Assembly (NCBI GenBank): GCA_010027105.1
Contig: RGVT01000019.1
Location: 1 to 16,344, forward strand
Origin: Planctomycetia bacterium
Lineage (GTDB): Bacteria > Planctomycetota > Planctomycetia > Pirellulales > UBA1268
DNA length: 16,344 nucleotides
Reading direction: 5' to 3'
The translations under genes were made by a program, and so were the position numbers. The notes below the pieces were generated by a model. It was not told the origin of the DNA and ran no database searches. It saw only the letters and a list, made by a program, of their open reading frames with translations. This document shows, one piece after another, positions 1 through 7,667 of the stretch (within the stretch, counting starts at the first letter, position 1; each line of letters starts with the position of its first letter).

Positions 1-770
1 CGGGGCGGCACCTCGGGGCGATCAACTCCGCGGCGGCGATCGAGCCGGTCGTCGCCGACCTGACGGCGTCGAACGTGGACCGCCTGCTCGGCGGTGTCGA
101 CGTGATCGTCGACGGTACCGACAACTTCGAGGCGCGGTATCTCGTCAACGAATATTCGTGCACAAGCGGCGTGCCCTGGGTGTATGGCGGGGCGATCGGC
201 GCCGAGGGGCGGGTGCTCACGATCGTGCCCGGCCGCACGGCCTGCCTGCGTTGCCTCGTGCCCGATCCACCCGCGCCGGGTGCGCTGCCCACGTGCGACA
301 CGGCGGGCATCCTCGGCCCCGCGGCGCTCGTCGTGGGCGCGGTCGAGGCGCTCGAGGCGATCAAGCTGCTCGTGGGCGTCCGGGACACGATCGCGAGCCG
401 GATGCTCGTGTGCGACCTGTGGGCGAACGTGTGGCGCACGATCGACTTGGCCGCACTCGCCGAGCAGGGCTGCCCGACCTGTCGGAGCGGCGATTGTCCG
501 TGGCTCGAGGGGCGGCTCGGCGGCCGGCCGACGGCGCTCTGTGGCCGCGATGCCGTGCAGGTGATGCCCGCCCGGGAAGGCGTCGATCTCGGGGCACTGT
601 CCTCGCGGCTCGCCGCCGCGGCAGCTGTCAGCGGAAATCCCTGGATCGTCCGAGCCGCCGTCGAGCCCGGGATCGAACTGGCCGTGTTCGCCGACGGCCG
701 CACGATCGTGTCGGGCACGCGGGACGAGGCCCGGGCCCGCGCGATCGTGGCCCGGTACGTCGGCTCATGA
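1..770 (+). CDS. ThiF/MoeB/HesA-family adenylyltransferase, 5' end cut off by window edge
   Basis: This is an E1-like enzyme that adenylates the C-terminal glycine of a ubiquitin-fold sulfur carrier (ThiS, MoaD or similar) in thiamine or molybdopterin synthesis. The frame is open from base 3 with no start in view, so the nucleotide-binding glycine-rich N-terminus is missing. Visible hallmarks are the INS segment near base 24, the DGTDNFEAR motif (about 111-137), a zinc site made of CLRC (about 243-254) and CPTC (about 471-482), and the cysteine of PTCDTAGILGP (about 288-320), placed like the E1 catalytic or persulfide cysteine. The last 90 or so residues, beginning near LCGRDAVQV and including FADGRTIVSGT, match the C-terminal extension of Bacillus-type ThiF proteins. 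ThiF and MoeB cannot be told apart without the neighbours upstream. Its stop overlaps that of the convergent transporter ATPase gene within the palindrome TCATGA. Confidence 0.85.
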   Translation, partial: GRHLGAINSAAAIEPVVADLTASNVDRLLGGVDVIVDGTDNFEARYLVNEYSCTSGVPWVYGGAIGAEGRVLTIVPGRTACLRCLVPDPPAPGALPTCDTAGILGPAALVVGAVEALEAIKLLVGVRDTIASRMLVCDLWANVWRTIDLAALAEQGCPTCRSGDCPWLEGRLGGRPTALCGRDAVQVMPAREGVDLGALSSRLAAAAAVSGNPWIVRAAVEPGIELAVFADGRTIVSGTRDEARARAIVARYVGS

Positions 771-2303
771 GCCGGTCGCCGCCTCGAGAATCCGGTGCTC
801 GGTGGCCCGGCCCCGCGGAAATTCGGCGGTCAGCCGCCCCTCGGCGAGCACCACGATCCGGTCGGAGAGCGTGAGCAGCTCCGGCAGTTCGCTCGACGTG
901 AGCAGCACCCCCATGCCCTGCCGGCAGAGGCGGTCGATGAGCCCGTAGAGCTCGGCCTTCGCCCCCACGTCGATGCCGCGGGTCGGATCGTCGAGCAGGA
1001 GGATCCGCGGCCGCGTGAGCAGCCAGCGGCCGATGATGCACTTCTGCTGGTTGCCGCCGGAGAGCCCCATGATCGAGGCATGCGGTCCCGGCGTCTTCAC
1101 GCCCGTGTCGCGGAGCGGGCCGGCCACGAGCGCCTCCTCGCGGCTGCGGCTCAGGAAGCCGCCGGTGACCGCCTCGCGGAGGCTGCACAGGCTCACGTTG
1201 CCGGCGACGTCGAGATCGGGAAAGAGGCCGAGCCGCTTGCGGTCTTCGGTGACCATCGCGACGCCGGCGGCGCAGGCCTCGCGCGGGTGCTCGAACCTCA
1301 CGCCGCGGCCGGCGAGCCGAATCTCGCCGGTCCACGTGGGGGGCGAGACGCCGAAGATCGTCTCCAGAAGCTCGGTGCGGCCCGCGCCCATCAGGCCCGC
1401 CACCCCCACGATCTCGCCGGCGTGAAGGTCGAGGGAGACGTCGGAAAGGCGGTAGCCGCGGGGATGCCCGGGCCAGGGGAGCGTGAGATGGCGGACCTCG
1501 AGGAGCGGCTCGCCGCGCGGCCGCGGTTCGTGGAACGAGTGCTCCGCGATCTCGCGGCCCACCATCCAGCCGGTGATCTCCTTGGGCGCCGTGGCGGCGC
1601 GGTCGACGGTGCGGACGTGACGGCCATCGCGGAGCACCGTGATCCGGTCCGCGAGCCTGAACACCTCCTCCATCTTGTGCGAGATGGAGAGGATCGTCGT
1701 GCCGCGCTCGCGGAGCCTGTTGATCGTGCGCTCGAGCCGGGCTGACTCGGCTTCCGTGAGCGCGCTCGTCGGCTCGTCCATCACGAGGATCGAGGCGTCG
1801 AGCGAGAGCGCCTTCGCGATCTCGACGAGCTGCTGGTCGCCCACGCGCAGGCTGCCCGCCCGCGTCCGCGGCCCCACCCGGCATTCGAGCGTCTCGAGCA
1901 GCCGGGCGGTCTCCGCCTCCATCGCCCGGTCGTCCACGAGGCCGAGCGGCGTGCGCCTCTCGCGGCCGAGAAACACGTTGGCCGCCACGGAGAGGTCTTC
2001 GACGAGGTTCAATTCCTGGTGGATGATCGCGACGCCGGCCCGCTCCGCGTCGCGGGTGCCGCCGAAATCCGCTGGCCGGCCGTGGATCTCGAGCACGCCC
2101 GCGTCGGGCCGATACACGCCCGAGAGGATCTTCATGAGCGTGCTCTTGCCGGCGCCGTTCTCGCCGCAGATGGCGTGGAGTTCCCCCTTCCGGACCTCGA
2201 GCGACACGTCGTCGAGCGCGACGACGCCGGGAAACCGCTTGGTGATCCCCCGCATGAGGATCGCCCGCTCGGCGCTCGCGGGCTCGGCCGGGGCGGCGGT
2301 CAT
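765..2303 (-). CDS. CUT2-type sugar ABC transporter, double ATPase subunit (RbsA/MglA-like)
   Basis: This cytoplasmic ATPase powers sugar uptake through the adjacent permease. It has 512 residues, close to E. coli RbsA (501). Domain 1 has Walker A GENGAGKST (47-55), Q-loop Gln96, signature-like LRVGDQQ (152-158), Walker B VMDEP with Glu177, and H-loop His209. Domain 2 has the degenerate P-loop GLMGAGRTEL (303-312) usual for this family, signature LSGGNQQ (414-420) and Walker B-like LLLDDPTRGIDVGAKAE. In domain 2 Asp439 stands where RbsA proteins normally have Glu. The frame stays open far upstream, but homology starts just after the ATG at 2303, and that ATG overlaps the permease stop as ATGA, pointing to translational coupling. 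It is the last gene of the operon. The substrate cannot be read from the ATPase; the upstream galactokinase hints at galactose or a related sugar. Confidence 0.93.
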   Translation of the reverse strand: MTAAPAEPASAERAILMRGITKRFPGVVALDDVSLEVRKGELHAICGENGAGKSTLMKILSGVYRPDAGVLEIHGRPADFGGTRDAERAGVAIIHQELNLVEDLSVAANVFLGRERRTPLGLVDDRAMEAETARLLETLECRVGPRTRAGSLRVGDQQLVEIAKALSLDASILVMDEPTSALTEAESARLERTINRLRERGTTILSISHKMEEVFRLADRITVLRDGRHVRTVDRAATAPKEITGWMVGREIAEHSFHEPRPRGEPLLEVRHLTLPWPGHPRGYRLSDVSLDLHAGEIVGVAGLMGAGRTELLETIFGVSPPTWTGEIRLAGRGVRFEHPREACAAGVAMVTEDRKRLGLFPDLDVAGNVSLCSLREAVTGGFLSRSREEALVAGPLRDTGVKTPGPHASIMGLSGGNQQKCIIGRWLLTRPRILLLDDPTRGIDVGAKAELYGLIDRLCRQGMGVLLTSSELPELLTLSDRIVVLAEGRLTAEFPRGRATEHRILEAATGS

Positions 2304-3526
2304 GCGGGCCTCGCCGCGGCCGCCTGCCGGCCTTCCCAGAACCGCAGGGCCACGAGCAGGGCGAGCGCGGCGAGCCCGGCCGTGATGCCGGCCCGCGGTG
2401 CCGCGGTCATCGCGACCACACCGCCGACGAGCAGGGCGAGCGTGGGGATGGCGCACAGGCCGAGCAGGCCGGGGAACAGCCGCCGGCCCCCCTTCGCGAG
2501 CTGGCCCACCTGCGAGAACGTGACGGCCAGCACGACGACCACGCCCACGATCAGCCCCTCGTAGATCTCGGCCTCCGTCTTGATCACCTTCGACACCGCG
2601 TCGATCACCACCCGCAGGAACACCGTGCCGAGCACCGTGCCCGGCACCGTGCCGACGCCGCCGGAGAGCGAGCAGCCGCCGACCACGGCCGCGGCGATCG
2701 CGTTGAGCTCGTGCCCGCGGGCCTGGATCGCCGGGGCGGCCACCGACTCGTTGGCCACGTAGAACAGCCCCGCGAGGGCCGCCGTCATCGCGCCGTAGCA
2801 GTAGGCGAACCACTTCACGTTCTCGGTGCGGATGCCGGCGAGGCGGGCGGCCTGCTCGTTGCCGCCGAGGGCGTGGACGTGGCGGCCGAGCACCGTGCGC
2901 GTGAGCAGGAGCCAGGTGACGAACGCCAGCAGCCCACACACGGCCACCGGGATCCAGACGTTGTCGCGGACGAACTTGAACATCGGATCGTAGACGTTGA
3001 TCTGGCTGTTCTTCGTCGGCAGGAGCGCCGCCGTGGTGCTGGTGGCGAGGGCGCGGGCCAGGCTCCGCAGGCCGACGAGCGTGGCGAGCGTGGCGATGAA
3101 CGGGGGCAGTCGCACCGCCGTGATCAGCCAGGTGTGCAGCGTGCCGACGAGGAATCCGGCGAGCAGGCTCGCCAGGCAGCCGGCCGCCACCACGGCCCCG
3201 CCCACCGGCTTGAAGCCGACCATCTCGGCCGGCGCGAGCGCGAGCATCGTCGCGGCGCAGACGGTCGCCGAGAGCGCGATCATCGAGCCGGCCGACAGGT
3301 CGATGCCGCCGGCGATGATCACCACCGAGGCTCCGAGCGCGAAAATCCCCAGCATCGCGGTGCTGCGGGCGATGTCGCGCAGGCTCGTGAGCGGCTGGAA
3401 CCAGTAGGAGTGGTTGGCGTCGACGAGGGCCGTGAGCACCACGGCGACGAGGATCGCCGCGAGCAGGGCCCACTCGCTGCGCCTGAGAAGCCATCCGCCG
3501 GAGGACGTCGAATCGGAAGCGGCCAT
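2300..3526 (-). CDS. CUT2-type sugar ABC transporter permease (RbsC-like) with extra C-terminal helices
   Basis: This is the inner-membrane pore of the sugar importer. The 408-residue protein is almost entirely hydrophobic segments, with the family motifs AGGIDLSAGS (72-81), the ATPase-contacting loop ALGGNEQAARLAGI (219-232) and AIAAAVVGGCSLSGGVGTVPGTVLG in two parts (277-290 and 291-300). E. coli RbsC has 321 residues. Here the family core ends near residue 345 and is followed by a roughly 60-residue tail with two more predicted membrane helices (about 351-373 and 378-395). The ATG at 3526 lies 36 bp after the binding-protein stop and has no obvious Shine-Dalgarno sequence, so it may depend on upstream translation. 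The stop TGA overlaps the ATG of the ATPase gene. Confidence 0.92.
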   Translation of the reverse strand: MAASDSTSSGGWLLRRSEWALLAAILVAVVLTALVDANHSYWFQPLTSLRDIARSTAMLGIFALGASVVIIAGGIDLSAGSMIALSATVCAATMLALAPAEMVGFKPVGGAVVAAGCLASLLAGFLVGTLHTWLITAVRLPPFIATLATLVGLRSLARALATSTTAALLPTKNSQINVYDPMFKFVRDNVWIPVAVCGLLAFVTWLLLTRTVLGRHVHALGGNEQAARLAGIRTENVKWFAYCYGAMTAALAGLFYVANESVAAPAIQARGHELNAIAAAVVGGCSLSGGVGTVPGTVLGTVFLRVVIDAVSKVIKTEAEIYEGLIVGVVVVLAVTFSQVGQLAKGGRRLFPGLLGLCAIPTLALLVGGVVAMTAAPRAGITAGLAALALLVALRFWEGRQAAAARPA

Positions 3527-3562
3527 GCGTGGTTCCGCGGGGCGTGGAGGGCGGACAGCCCG

Positions 3563-4693
3563 TCAGGAACTCGTCAGGCCGTAGGTGGCGAGCCACGCGC
3601 GGAATTTCGAGAGCGGGAGGTATTCATGGCCGGAGCCCGGAACGTCGACGGGCTTCACGAGCGGGTCGGAGTCGGGCACGATCAGCCGCAGGCCCGTGGT
3701 GTGGATGTCGCCGTCGGGCTGGCCCGCATTCGGAAACATCTCCTTGATCGTCGCGTCATCCCCCTCCTGCATCGCGAGCAGGAGCCGGACGGTCTGGATC
3801 CCCATCTCGAACGGATTCTGGACGACCATCGCGTCGATCTGGCCGGCGGCCATCCGCTCGATCGCCACGGCCTGGGCGTCGAACGTGACGGTGGTGATCC
3901 GGTCGCGGGCCTTCCGCTCCTCCACCACCTCCGCGATCGCCGGGGCGTTGTAGGCCCAGATGCCCACGAGCGCCACGAGGTCGGGATGGTTGACCAGCGC
4001 GGTGCGGACGTTGTCGCGCGCCCGGGCGAGGTCCATCTCGTCGCTCATCCGGTCGGCCTCCTTGAAGCCGTCGCCGACCGCCTCCTTGAAGCCGTTCATC
4101 CGGGCGCGGGCGTTGTCGTTGTCGGTGAAGCCCGCGAACTGCACGTAGCCGCCGGACGCCCTGCCGCGGGCGACGAGGATCGCCTTCGCGGCCGCGCCGA
4201 GGAGGCGGCCGCCGACGATGTTGTCGGTGCCGATGTAATACGGCCTCGCGTCGCGGAACATGCCGCGGTTCACGTCGCCGTCGACCGTGATCACCTTCAC
4301 CCCCTTCGCGGCGAGATTCCTCATCTCGTCGACGATCGCCGCGTTCTCGGCCTGGATCACCGAGATGGCCACGCCCGCGACGTCGGGCTGGCTCGCGAGC
4401 TGGCGCAATTTCTCGATCTGTCCCTGGGCCGTGCCGTTGCCCTTGTCCATCGCGGCCGTGAGCCCCTTGCCGGCCAGGCCCGCCCGCTTCGCCCCTTCCA
4501 CGAGCCCGGCGTTGCAGGCGTCCCAGAACGGGTCGTCGCCGTTGGTGATGAACACGAAGCGTTTGGTTCCGCCCGGGCCGGTGGCGGACGGGCCCGGCGG
4601 CGGCACCGCCGCGGGGGTGCCGGGTGGCTGCGAGCATCCGGCGACGACCGTGATCAGCAATCCCGTCAGCAGAAAACTGCGGATCGATCCCAT
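3563..4693 (-). CDS. Sugar-binding lipoprotein of CUT2 ABC transporter (RbsB-like, Peripla_BP_4)
   Basis: This extracytoplasmic binding protein captures the sugar and delivers it to the permease. It has 376 residues. Residues 1-19 form a lipoprotein signal peptide with lipobox VAGC, the lipidated residue being Cys20. A Pro/Gly/Ala-rich linker (21-42) precedes the two-lobed fold, starting at KRFVFITNGDDPFWDACNAG (44-63). Phe56 and Trp57 sit where ribose- and galactose-type receptors stack on the sugar; VITVDGDVN (134-142), GIWAYNAPA (244-252) and TFDAQ (270-274) are other pocket segments. I prefer the ATG at 4693 because a GAGG lies nine bases upstream; the in-frame ATG at 4702 would have GAGG directly abutting it. 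The gene is 40 bp behind galactokinase and 36 bp ahead of the permease. The exact sugar is not visible. Confidence 0.92.
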   Translation of the reverse strand: MGSIRSFLLTGLLITVVAGCSQPPGTPAAVPPPGPSATGPGGTKRFVFITNGDDPFWDACNAGLVEGAKRAGLAGKGLTAAMDKGNGTAQGQIEKLRQLASQPDVAGVAISVIQAENAAIVDEMRNLAAKGVKVITVDGDVNRGMFRDARPYYIGTDNIVGGRLLGAAAKAILVARGRASGGYVQFAGFTDNDNARARMNGFKEAVGDGFKEADRMSDEMDLARARDNVRTALVNHPDLVALVGIWAYNAPAIAEVVEERKARDRITTVTFDAQAVAIERMAAGQIDAMVVQNPFEMGIQTVRLLLAMQEGDDATIKEMFPNAGQPDGDIHTTGLRLIVPDSDPLVKPVDVPGSGHEYLPLSKFRAWLATYGLTSS

Positions 4694-4702
4694 GCGATGC
4701 AT

Positions 4703-4706
4703 CCTC
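4703..4706 (-). promoter_or_regulatory. Shine-Dalgarno GAGG deciding the start of the sugar-binding lipoprotein
   Basis: On the minus strand GAGG is followed by nine bases and then the ATG at 4693. It abuts the alternative in-frame ATG at 4702, which is too close for normal initiation. This favours the shorter protein, which begins directly with a compact lipoprotein signal peptide. Confidence 0.5.
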
Positions 4707-4733
4707 GAAGACCGGGTGAAACCCCGTGCGCGA

Positions 4734-5888
4734 TCAACGACCGGGCGGTATGATATCGCGCGAAACGAGGTCTGTCGCCGCTCCCGCCGCGGCGTGCGTG
4801 AGAAACATGGTCGGCGGGTGGCCGAGCGCCGCGGTGCACGCCGTGGTGGCGGCCGCCTCCACGGCATCCGCCCGGGTCGCGTCGACGAGCGCCACGGCGC
4901 AGCCCCCGAATCCGCCGCCGGTCATCCGGCGGCCGTACACGCCGTCGACGTCGCCGACGGCATCGCAGATGAGGTCGAGTTCGCGGCACGAGACTTCGAA
5001 CGCGTCGCGGAGCGAGGCGTGGCTCGCATTCATCAGCCTGCCGGCCGTGGGCCAGTCGGCCCGCTCGGCCGCCGCCACGAAGGACAGGACCCGTTCGTTT
5101 TCGGTGACGACGTGCCTGGCCCTCCGTCGCTCCGGTTCCGGGAGGCGCCGCTCCGCTTCGGCGAGTTGCAAGGGCGTTACGTCGCGGAGCGCCTTCACGC
5201 CGAGGAGCCGGGCGGCCGTCTCGCATTCCCGCCGGCGGGTCGCATACCCTCCGTCGCCGAGCGCGTGTTTCACGCCGCTGTCGATCACCAGGATGCGGAT
5301 TTCGTCGCCGAGGGGCACGGGCCGGACGTCCCGGCTGCGGCAGTCGACGAGCAGCGCGTGCCCGCGACGTCCGCAGGTCACGGCCAGCTGGTCCATGAGC
5401 CCGCACGGCACGCCCGCGAATTCGTGTTCGGCCCGCTGGCAGAGGAGTGCCTTGTCGACCGGATCGAGGGCCCGGCCGCAGAGCGCCTCGATCACCGTCG
5501 CGATCCCGACCTCGAGGGCGGCGCTGCTGCTCAGCCCGCCTCCCACCGGGAGATCGGCCGTGATCAGGGCCTCGAATCCGGGAATGGTCCACCCCAGCCG
5601 CTGAAAGCCGGCGATCACGCCCGCGGCGTAACGGGTCCAGCAGGGAGTGCCGGCCACGAGCGGCCGGCCGACGTCGATGTCGATCGCCGGGCCGCCGCGA
5701 TCGCTGAGCAGGCGCACGGTGGAACCGGTCCTGCGCCGGACCGCGATCTCCAGGCCGCGCTCGATCGCGAGCGGGAGCACGAAGCCGTCGTTGTAGTCGG
5801 TGTGCTCGCCGATCAGGTTCACCCGCCCGGGTGAGACGACCGTCACATCCGTGGCGCCGATCCGGTCAGGGTATGAGGGCGGCACCAT
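4734..5888 (-). CDS. galK: Galactokinase (GHMP kinase family)
   Basis: It phosphorylates alpha-galactose at C1 with ATP, the first committed Leloir step, in the cytoplasm. At 384 residues it matches the bacterial GalK length (382 in E. coli). All three GHMP motifs are present: the galactokinase signature GRVNLIGEHTDYNDG (21-35) with catalytic Arg22, the ATP loop LPVGGGLSSSAAL (113-125), and MTGGGFGGCAVAL (322-334). Catalytic Asp166 is in GLMDQ. The ATG at 5888 has GGAAGG about nine bases upstream. The gene lies 21 bp after the flavin-reductase stop and 40 bp before the sugar-binding lipoprotein, so it is probably co-transcribed with the importer and supplies the kinase that traps the sugar. 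No galT or galE is visible in the window. A related kinase specificity, such as N-acetylgalactosamine, cannot be excluded but the signature favours galactose. Confidence 0.94.
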   Translation of the reverse strand: MVPPSYPDRIGATDVTVVSPGRVNLIGEHTDYNDGFVLPLAIERGLEIAVRRRTGSTVRLLSDRGGPAIDIDVGRPLVAGTPCWTRYAAGVIAGFQRLGWTIPGFEALITADLPVGGGLSSSAALEVGIATVIEALCGRALDPVDKALLCQRAEHEFAGVPCGLMDQLAVTCGRRGHALLVDCRSRDVRPVPLGDEIRILVIDSGVKHALGDGGYATRRRECETAARLLGVKALRDVTPLQLAEAERRLPEPERRRARHVVTENERVLSFVAAAERADWPTAGRLMNASHASLRDAFEVSCRELDLICDAVGDVDGVYGRRMTGGGFGGCAVALVDATRADAVEAAATTACTAALGHPPTMFLTHAAAGAATDLVSRDIIPPGR

Positions 5889-5909
5889 GGGTCGGGACCT
5901 TCCGGACGC

Positions 5910-6434
5910 CTAGTAGCGAAGCCCGTTCTTCCGCAGGTGCACGAGCGGCGCGTCGCTGCGGCCGATGGCCGCAGCGACGACGGCGACCACGACGACGGCA
6001 TGGTCGCCGGCGTCCGCCCGCGCGACGAGGCGGCCCTCGAGCCAGCCCGCCGCGTCGGGGAAGGCCGCGTTGCCGGCCGGCGTGCGCACGATCTCGATCC
6101 CCGCGAACGGATCCTCGCCCTGCGCCGGCGCCCTGCCGAACCGGGCCAGGAGCGGCCGCTGCGACTCCCCGAGGATGTTTACCGCGAGTGCCGCGCCGGC
6201 GGCGGCCGCCGGCAACAGATCGCGGCCGGGGGCGATCGCGATGGTTACAGCCGGCGGCGCGAACCCGGCCTGCATGACCCAGCTTGCCAGCATGCCGCGA
6301 TCGCGGCCAACTTCGCGCCAGGTCACGACGAACAGTCCGCTGGGGATCCTGCCCAAAGCGCCCGCCACCGCATCGCCCGGGACGGGCGGGACGGATGCGG
6401 TGTGACTGTCGGGCGGGGGCTGCGACGGGGGCAT
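5910..6434 (-). CDS. Flavin-reductase-like, FMN-binding split-barrel protein
   Basis: This is a flavin-reductase-like protein of the type that binds FMN and uses NAD(P)H to supply reduced flavin or pass electrons on; its partner here is unknown. From the ATG at 6434 it has 174 residues. The domain begins near ALGRIPSGLFVVTWR (26-40), followed by GMLASWVMQAGFAPPAVTIAI (47-67, quoted in part), ALAVNILGE (82-90), LARFGR (96-101) and the C-terminal HLRKNGLRY (166-174), all typical of this family. The start is uncertain. A GTG at 6521 would add 29 proline-rich residues, and neither start has a good Shine-Dalgarno sequence; the ATG gives a normal family length. It is the first gene of the minus-strand unit, 21 bp before galK. 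A link to sugar uptake is not obvious, so sharing of the transcript may be incidental. Confidence 0.82.
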   Translation of the reverse strand: MPPSQPPPDSHTASVPPVPGDAVAGALGRIPSGLFVVTWREVGRDRGMLASWVMQAGFAPPAVTIAIAPGRDLLPAAAAGAALAVNILGESQRPLLARFGRAPAQGEDPFAGIEIVRTPAGNAAFPDAAGWLEGRLVARADAGDHAVVVVAVVAAAIGRSDAPLVHLRKNGLRY

Positions 6435-6622
6435 GGAGGTGTGCTCGGGGGGCGTGGCAGCGTGGCGAGGGGGGCTGGTCTGCGGTGGAGCGTGACTTTC
6501 AGGAAACGGCGGCGGATTCACGTTCTCCGTGGTTCCGCCACCGGCCCCTCCGACGCGGATGCCGATCTGACTGTGTCACCGGGCCGCCCGGCCCCTACAG
6601 TCCCGAAAGTTTCGCAGCACCC
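6435..6622. other. Divergent intergenic region between the flavin-reductase and DUF1207-like genes
   Basis: These 188 bp must hold the promoters of the leftward sugar operon and the rightward outer-membrane protein gene. I found no convincing sigma-70 -35/-10 pair on either strand. The only structure noted is a short inverted repeat, CCGGG-CCG-CCCGG, at 6579-6591. Part of the region (6435-6521) would be coding if the flavin-reductase gene starts at the GTG at 6521. Confidence 0.4.
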
Positions 6623-6697
6623 ATGCGGCCGTGCAACCATCCTGCCGTCGTGGCGGTCTTGGCCGTCTTCCTGACCGGATCGGCGGCTGCGCGCGCG
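6623..6697 (+). other. Out-of-frame signal-peptide coding segment of the DUF1207-like gene
   Basis: The ATG at 6623 opens a 25-codon stretch reading MRPCNHPAVVAVLAVFLTGS followed by AAARA. This is a positively charged start, a hydrophobic core and an AXA-type cleavage site, in other words a good Sec signal peptide. The frame then degenerates into arginine/serine-rich nonsense. The neighbouring frame, shifted by one base, carries the conserved mature protein but has no signal peptide at its own N-terminus. The simplest reading is one missing base (or two extra) in the G/C-rich stretch 6688-6709, from a real mutation or a sequence error. Confidence 0.6.
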
Positions 6698-7662
6698 GTG
6701 GGCGGCCGGTCGACGTCATCCCGCCGCCGCAGGTCCTCTCGCTGCCGCCGACGAGTCCGCACGGACCGGTCGTCCTCGACGTCCCCTACGAGGAGATGCC
6801 GTCGTGCACGGACGACTGCCTCGTGCCGAACGCGGCGTTTCCGGAGTGCTTCACCGATCTCTGGGCGCCCCAGCCGTGGTTCTGGCAGATCCTGCCGAAC
6901 AATCTCATCTACACGAGTTATCTCGCGGGGCCCAAGGAGCCACGGATCGGCAGCGTGATGTACGACGACACGGATCCTGGCGTGTTCGATCCCGCCCGCC
7001 AGGAGGGCACGCTCTGGGACACGACGCTCGGGGCCCGCGTCTCGATCCTGCGGTACGGCTCCGACCCCGTCGTGCATCCCCAGGGCTTCGAGGTGCAGAT
7101 CGAGGGCGCGGCGTTCGTGCGTCTCGATCCGCAGGACGATCGCGACCTGCGCAGCTCAGACTACCGGTTCGGCGTGCCGATCGTGTACGGCGTGGGCCGC
7201 TGGCAGACGAAGCTCGCCTACTACCACAACAGCGCCCACCTCGGCGACGAGGCGATGCTCAAGTATCCCTGGTTTCCCCGGGTCAACTACGTCCGCGACT
7301 GCATCGTGTGGGGCAATTCCTGGTATCCGCTCGATTGGATGCGGCTCTACGGCGAGGTCGGCTGGGCGTTTTACAACGCGGGCGGTTCGCAGCCCTGGGA
7401 ATTCCAGTTCGGCACCGAACTGATCCAGGCCCGGCCCACCGGGCCCCTCGGCGCGCCCTTCCTGGCCGTCAACGGGATGTCGCGGCAGGAACTGGACTGG
7501 GGCGGCAACGTCTGCGCGCAGGTGGGCTGGGCGTGGCGCGGCCGCCGCAGCGAGAAGCTCTTCCGGCTGGGCTTCGAATACCTCTACGGTTCCGATCCGC
7601 AGTACGAGTTCGTGTTCTACAACCAGAACCGCTACGGCTTCGGCATCTGGTACGACTTCTGA
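6631..7662 (+). CDS. DUF1207-like predicted outer-membrane beta-barrel protein, N-terminus apparently frameshifted
   Basis: This is a predicted exported protein of unknown function that resembles the DUF1207 family known from planctomycetes and chlamydiae. The open frame runs from a GTG (343 residues). Conserved-looking stretches are FWQILPNNLIYTSYLAGPKE (about 84-103), GRWQTKLAYYHNSAHLGDE (about 189-207), WGNSWYPLDWMRLYGEVGWA and the C-terminal GFGIWYDF. Alternating polar and aromatic residues and a terminal Phe fit an outer-membrane barrel recognised by the BAM machinery. The first 25 or so residues of this frame, arginine- and glycine-rich, do not look like a signal peptide; the ATG at 6623 in another frame does. 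The gene may therefore be interrupted by a one-base indel near 6688-6709, or the sequence may contain an error there. Hairpins follow directly after the stop. Confidence 0.75.
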   Translation: MQPSCRRGGLGRLPDRIGGCARGGRPVDVIPPPQVLSLPPTSPHGPVVLDVPYEEMPSCTDDCLVPNAAFPECFTDLWAPQPWFWQILPNNLIYTSYLAGPKEPRIGSVMYDDTDPGVFDPARQEGTLWDTTLGARVSILRYGSDPVVHPQGFEVQIEGAAFVRLDPQDDRDLRSSDYRFGVPIVYGVGRWQTKLAYYHNSAHLGDEAMLKYPWFPRVNYVRDCIVWGNSWYPLDWMRLYGEVGWAFYNAGGSQPWEFQFGTELIQARPTGPLGAPFLAVNGMSRQELDWGGNVCAQVGWAWRGRRSEKLFRLGFEYLYGSDPQYEFVFYNQNRYGFGIWYDF

Positions 7663-7667
7663 CCTCC

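Noticed and set aside
2304..3596. Upstream extension of the transporter ATPase frame, making a 943-residue protein
   Set aside because: It overlaps the permease gene in another frame, is Arg/Gly/Ala-rich without family motifs, and the ATPase has a coupled ATG at 2303.
2711..4753. 680-residue plus-strand open frame
   Set aside because: It lies antisense to the permease and binding-protein genes, is dominated by Arg, Gly, Glu and His, and shows no motif; it is a GC-driven shadow.
6579..6591. CCGGG-CCG-CCCGG inverted repeat as an operator or terminator
   Set aside because: A 5-bp stem of only C and G is expected by chance at this base composition.
5937..6674. 245-residue plus-strand open frame over the flavin-reductase gene
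   Set aside because: No recognisable motif, His/Arg/Gly-rich, and fully explained as the complement of the flavin-reductase gene and the promoter region.
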